The notes under the pieces were generated by a model. That model searched no databases, was not told the DNA's origin, and was given only the letters and a program-made list of their open reading frames with translations. Positions 20,524 through 20,722 of a stretch of DNA of 20,722 nucleotides are shown here, one piece after another. Source of the DNA: JAGQNK01 sp964573155 (GTDB lineage: Bacteria > Patescibacteriota > Saccharimonadia > Saccharimonadales > JAGQNK01); the NCBI GenBank assembly GCA_964573155.1, contig CAZNIN010000013.1:1-20722 (forward strand). Direction: 5' to 3'. Within the stretch, counting starts at the first letter, position 1, and each line of letters opens with the position of its first letter. Position numbers and translations under genes: made by a program.

Positions 20524-20722
20524 GTGAGAAATATTCTAAGGCTATCTAAAATTACTCAAAAAGATCAAAGTTTAAACTACAGAGTACCAGTAGTGTTAAT
20601 TTTTGCCGTTGCTTTGGCGGTGGTTTTTTTGCTTGTGTCTGTGATCGCATATAGAAGCTATCACGCAAATGCCTTTACAGGAAGTGGCGAAGGAACAACA
20701 CAATCTCCATATCTTATTACCA
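20524..20722 (+). CDS. Secreted surface protein, N-terminal fragment, cut by window edge
   Basis: From GTG 20524 the frame stays open to the edge (66 codons). An in-frame TGA lies at 20521-20523 and no ATG follows nearby, so GTG is the probable start. The product begins with a basic N-terminus (MRNILRLSKITQKDQ), a hydrophobic helix (about 24-42, VPVVLIFAVALAVVFLLVS) and then GSGEGTTQSPYLIT. This matches the GxGTxxxPYLIT lead-in of GLUG/list-type bacterial surface proteins. Function and length are unknown because the rest is outside the window. Confidence 0.65.
   Translation, partial: MRNILRLSKITQKDQSLNYRVPVVLIFAVALAVVFLLVSVIAYRSYHANAFTGSGEGTTQSPYLIT

Noticed and set aside
1..20722. CRISPR array, insertion sequence, prophage or integron
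   Set aside because: No spaced direct repeats, transposase, integrase or phage structural genes were seen; the only long direct repeat is the 55-bp assembly duplicate.

Overview
The window reads as bacterial chromosome from a small-genome, Gram-positive-like organism. Genes are densely packed, with 4-nt start/stop overlaps, tail-to-tail overlapping neighbours and mid-range base composition. TGA works as a normal stop. Protease-less LexA-type regulators, GtrA-like proteins, membrane-anchored DsbA-like proteins and large CSLREA/choice-of-anchor surface proteins together suggest Patescibacteria/CPR, for example Saccharibacteria. This is an inference; no rRNA or other marker gene is present to prove it. 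The aspartyl-tRNA synthetase carries the His expected of a non-discriminating enzyme.

Layout. (1) 1-620, minus strand: the N-terminal part of a polyprenyl glycosylphosphotransferase running off the left edge. Divergent from it is a five-gene operon (721-4301): GtrA-like membrane protein, protease-less LexA-like regulator, ABC ATPase, ABC-2 permease and UppP. The theme is undecaprenyl-phosphate-linked envelope glycan. The ABC ATPase gene is interrupted by exactly 100 N flanked by an identical 55-bp sequence, almost certainly an unmerged contig overlap and not missing sequence. (2) 4302-5249, minus strand: a protein with an HX4D acyltransferase-like motif. (3) 5321-8019, plus strand: extended -10 promoter, cobalamin riboswitch with a visible two-state expression platform, then a TTG-started 553-aa protein of unknown function with a C-terminal Cys cluster, a 60-aa zinc-ribbon protein and NadD. 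This B12-switched orphan operon is the most interesting part of the window. (4) 7992-9686, minus strand: KefB/CPA2-type antiporter with an RCK domain. (5) 9771-10052: a short transcript with its own promoter, long structured leader, a 30-codon ORF with a perfect Shine-Dalgarno and a strong terminator hairpin. (6) 10098-12671: P2-type (Ca2+-like) ATPase. (7) 12645-14698, minus strand: GltS-type symporter and membrane-anchored DsbA-like thioredoxin. (8) 14761-17773, plus strand: CBS-pair membrane protein, then aspS behind a structured leader. (9) 17842-20722: a surface protein with CSLREA, choice-of-anchor Q and U modules and a LADTG sorting-like tail; a DUF5666-like membrane-anchored protein (minus); and the start of another secreted protein leaving the window on the right.

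Transcription signals form a pattern. Eleven extended -10 elements (TGn followed by a TATAAT-like hexamer) lie in front of genes. In six cases only 7-13 nt separate the hexamer from the start codon, which predicts leaderless or nearly leaderless mRNAs. Genes inside operons instead use Shine-Dalgarno sequences or start/stop coupling. No tRNA, rRNA, CRISPR array, insertion sequence or phage gene was found.
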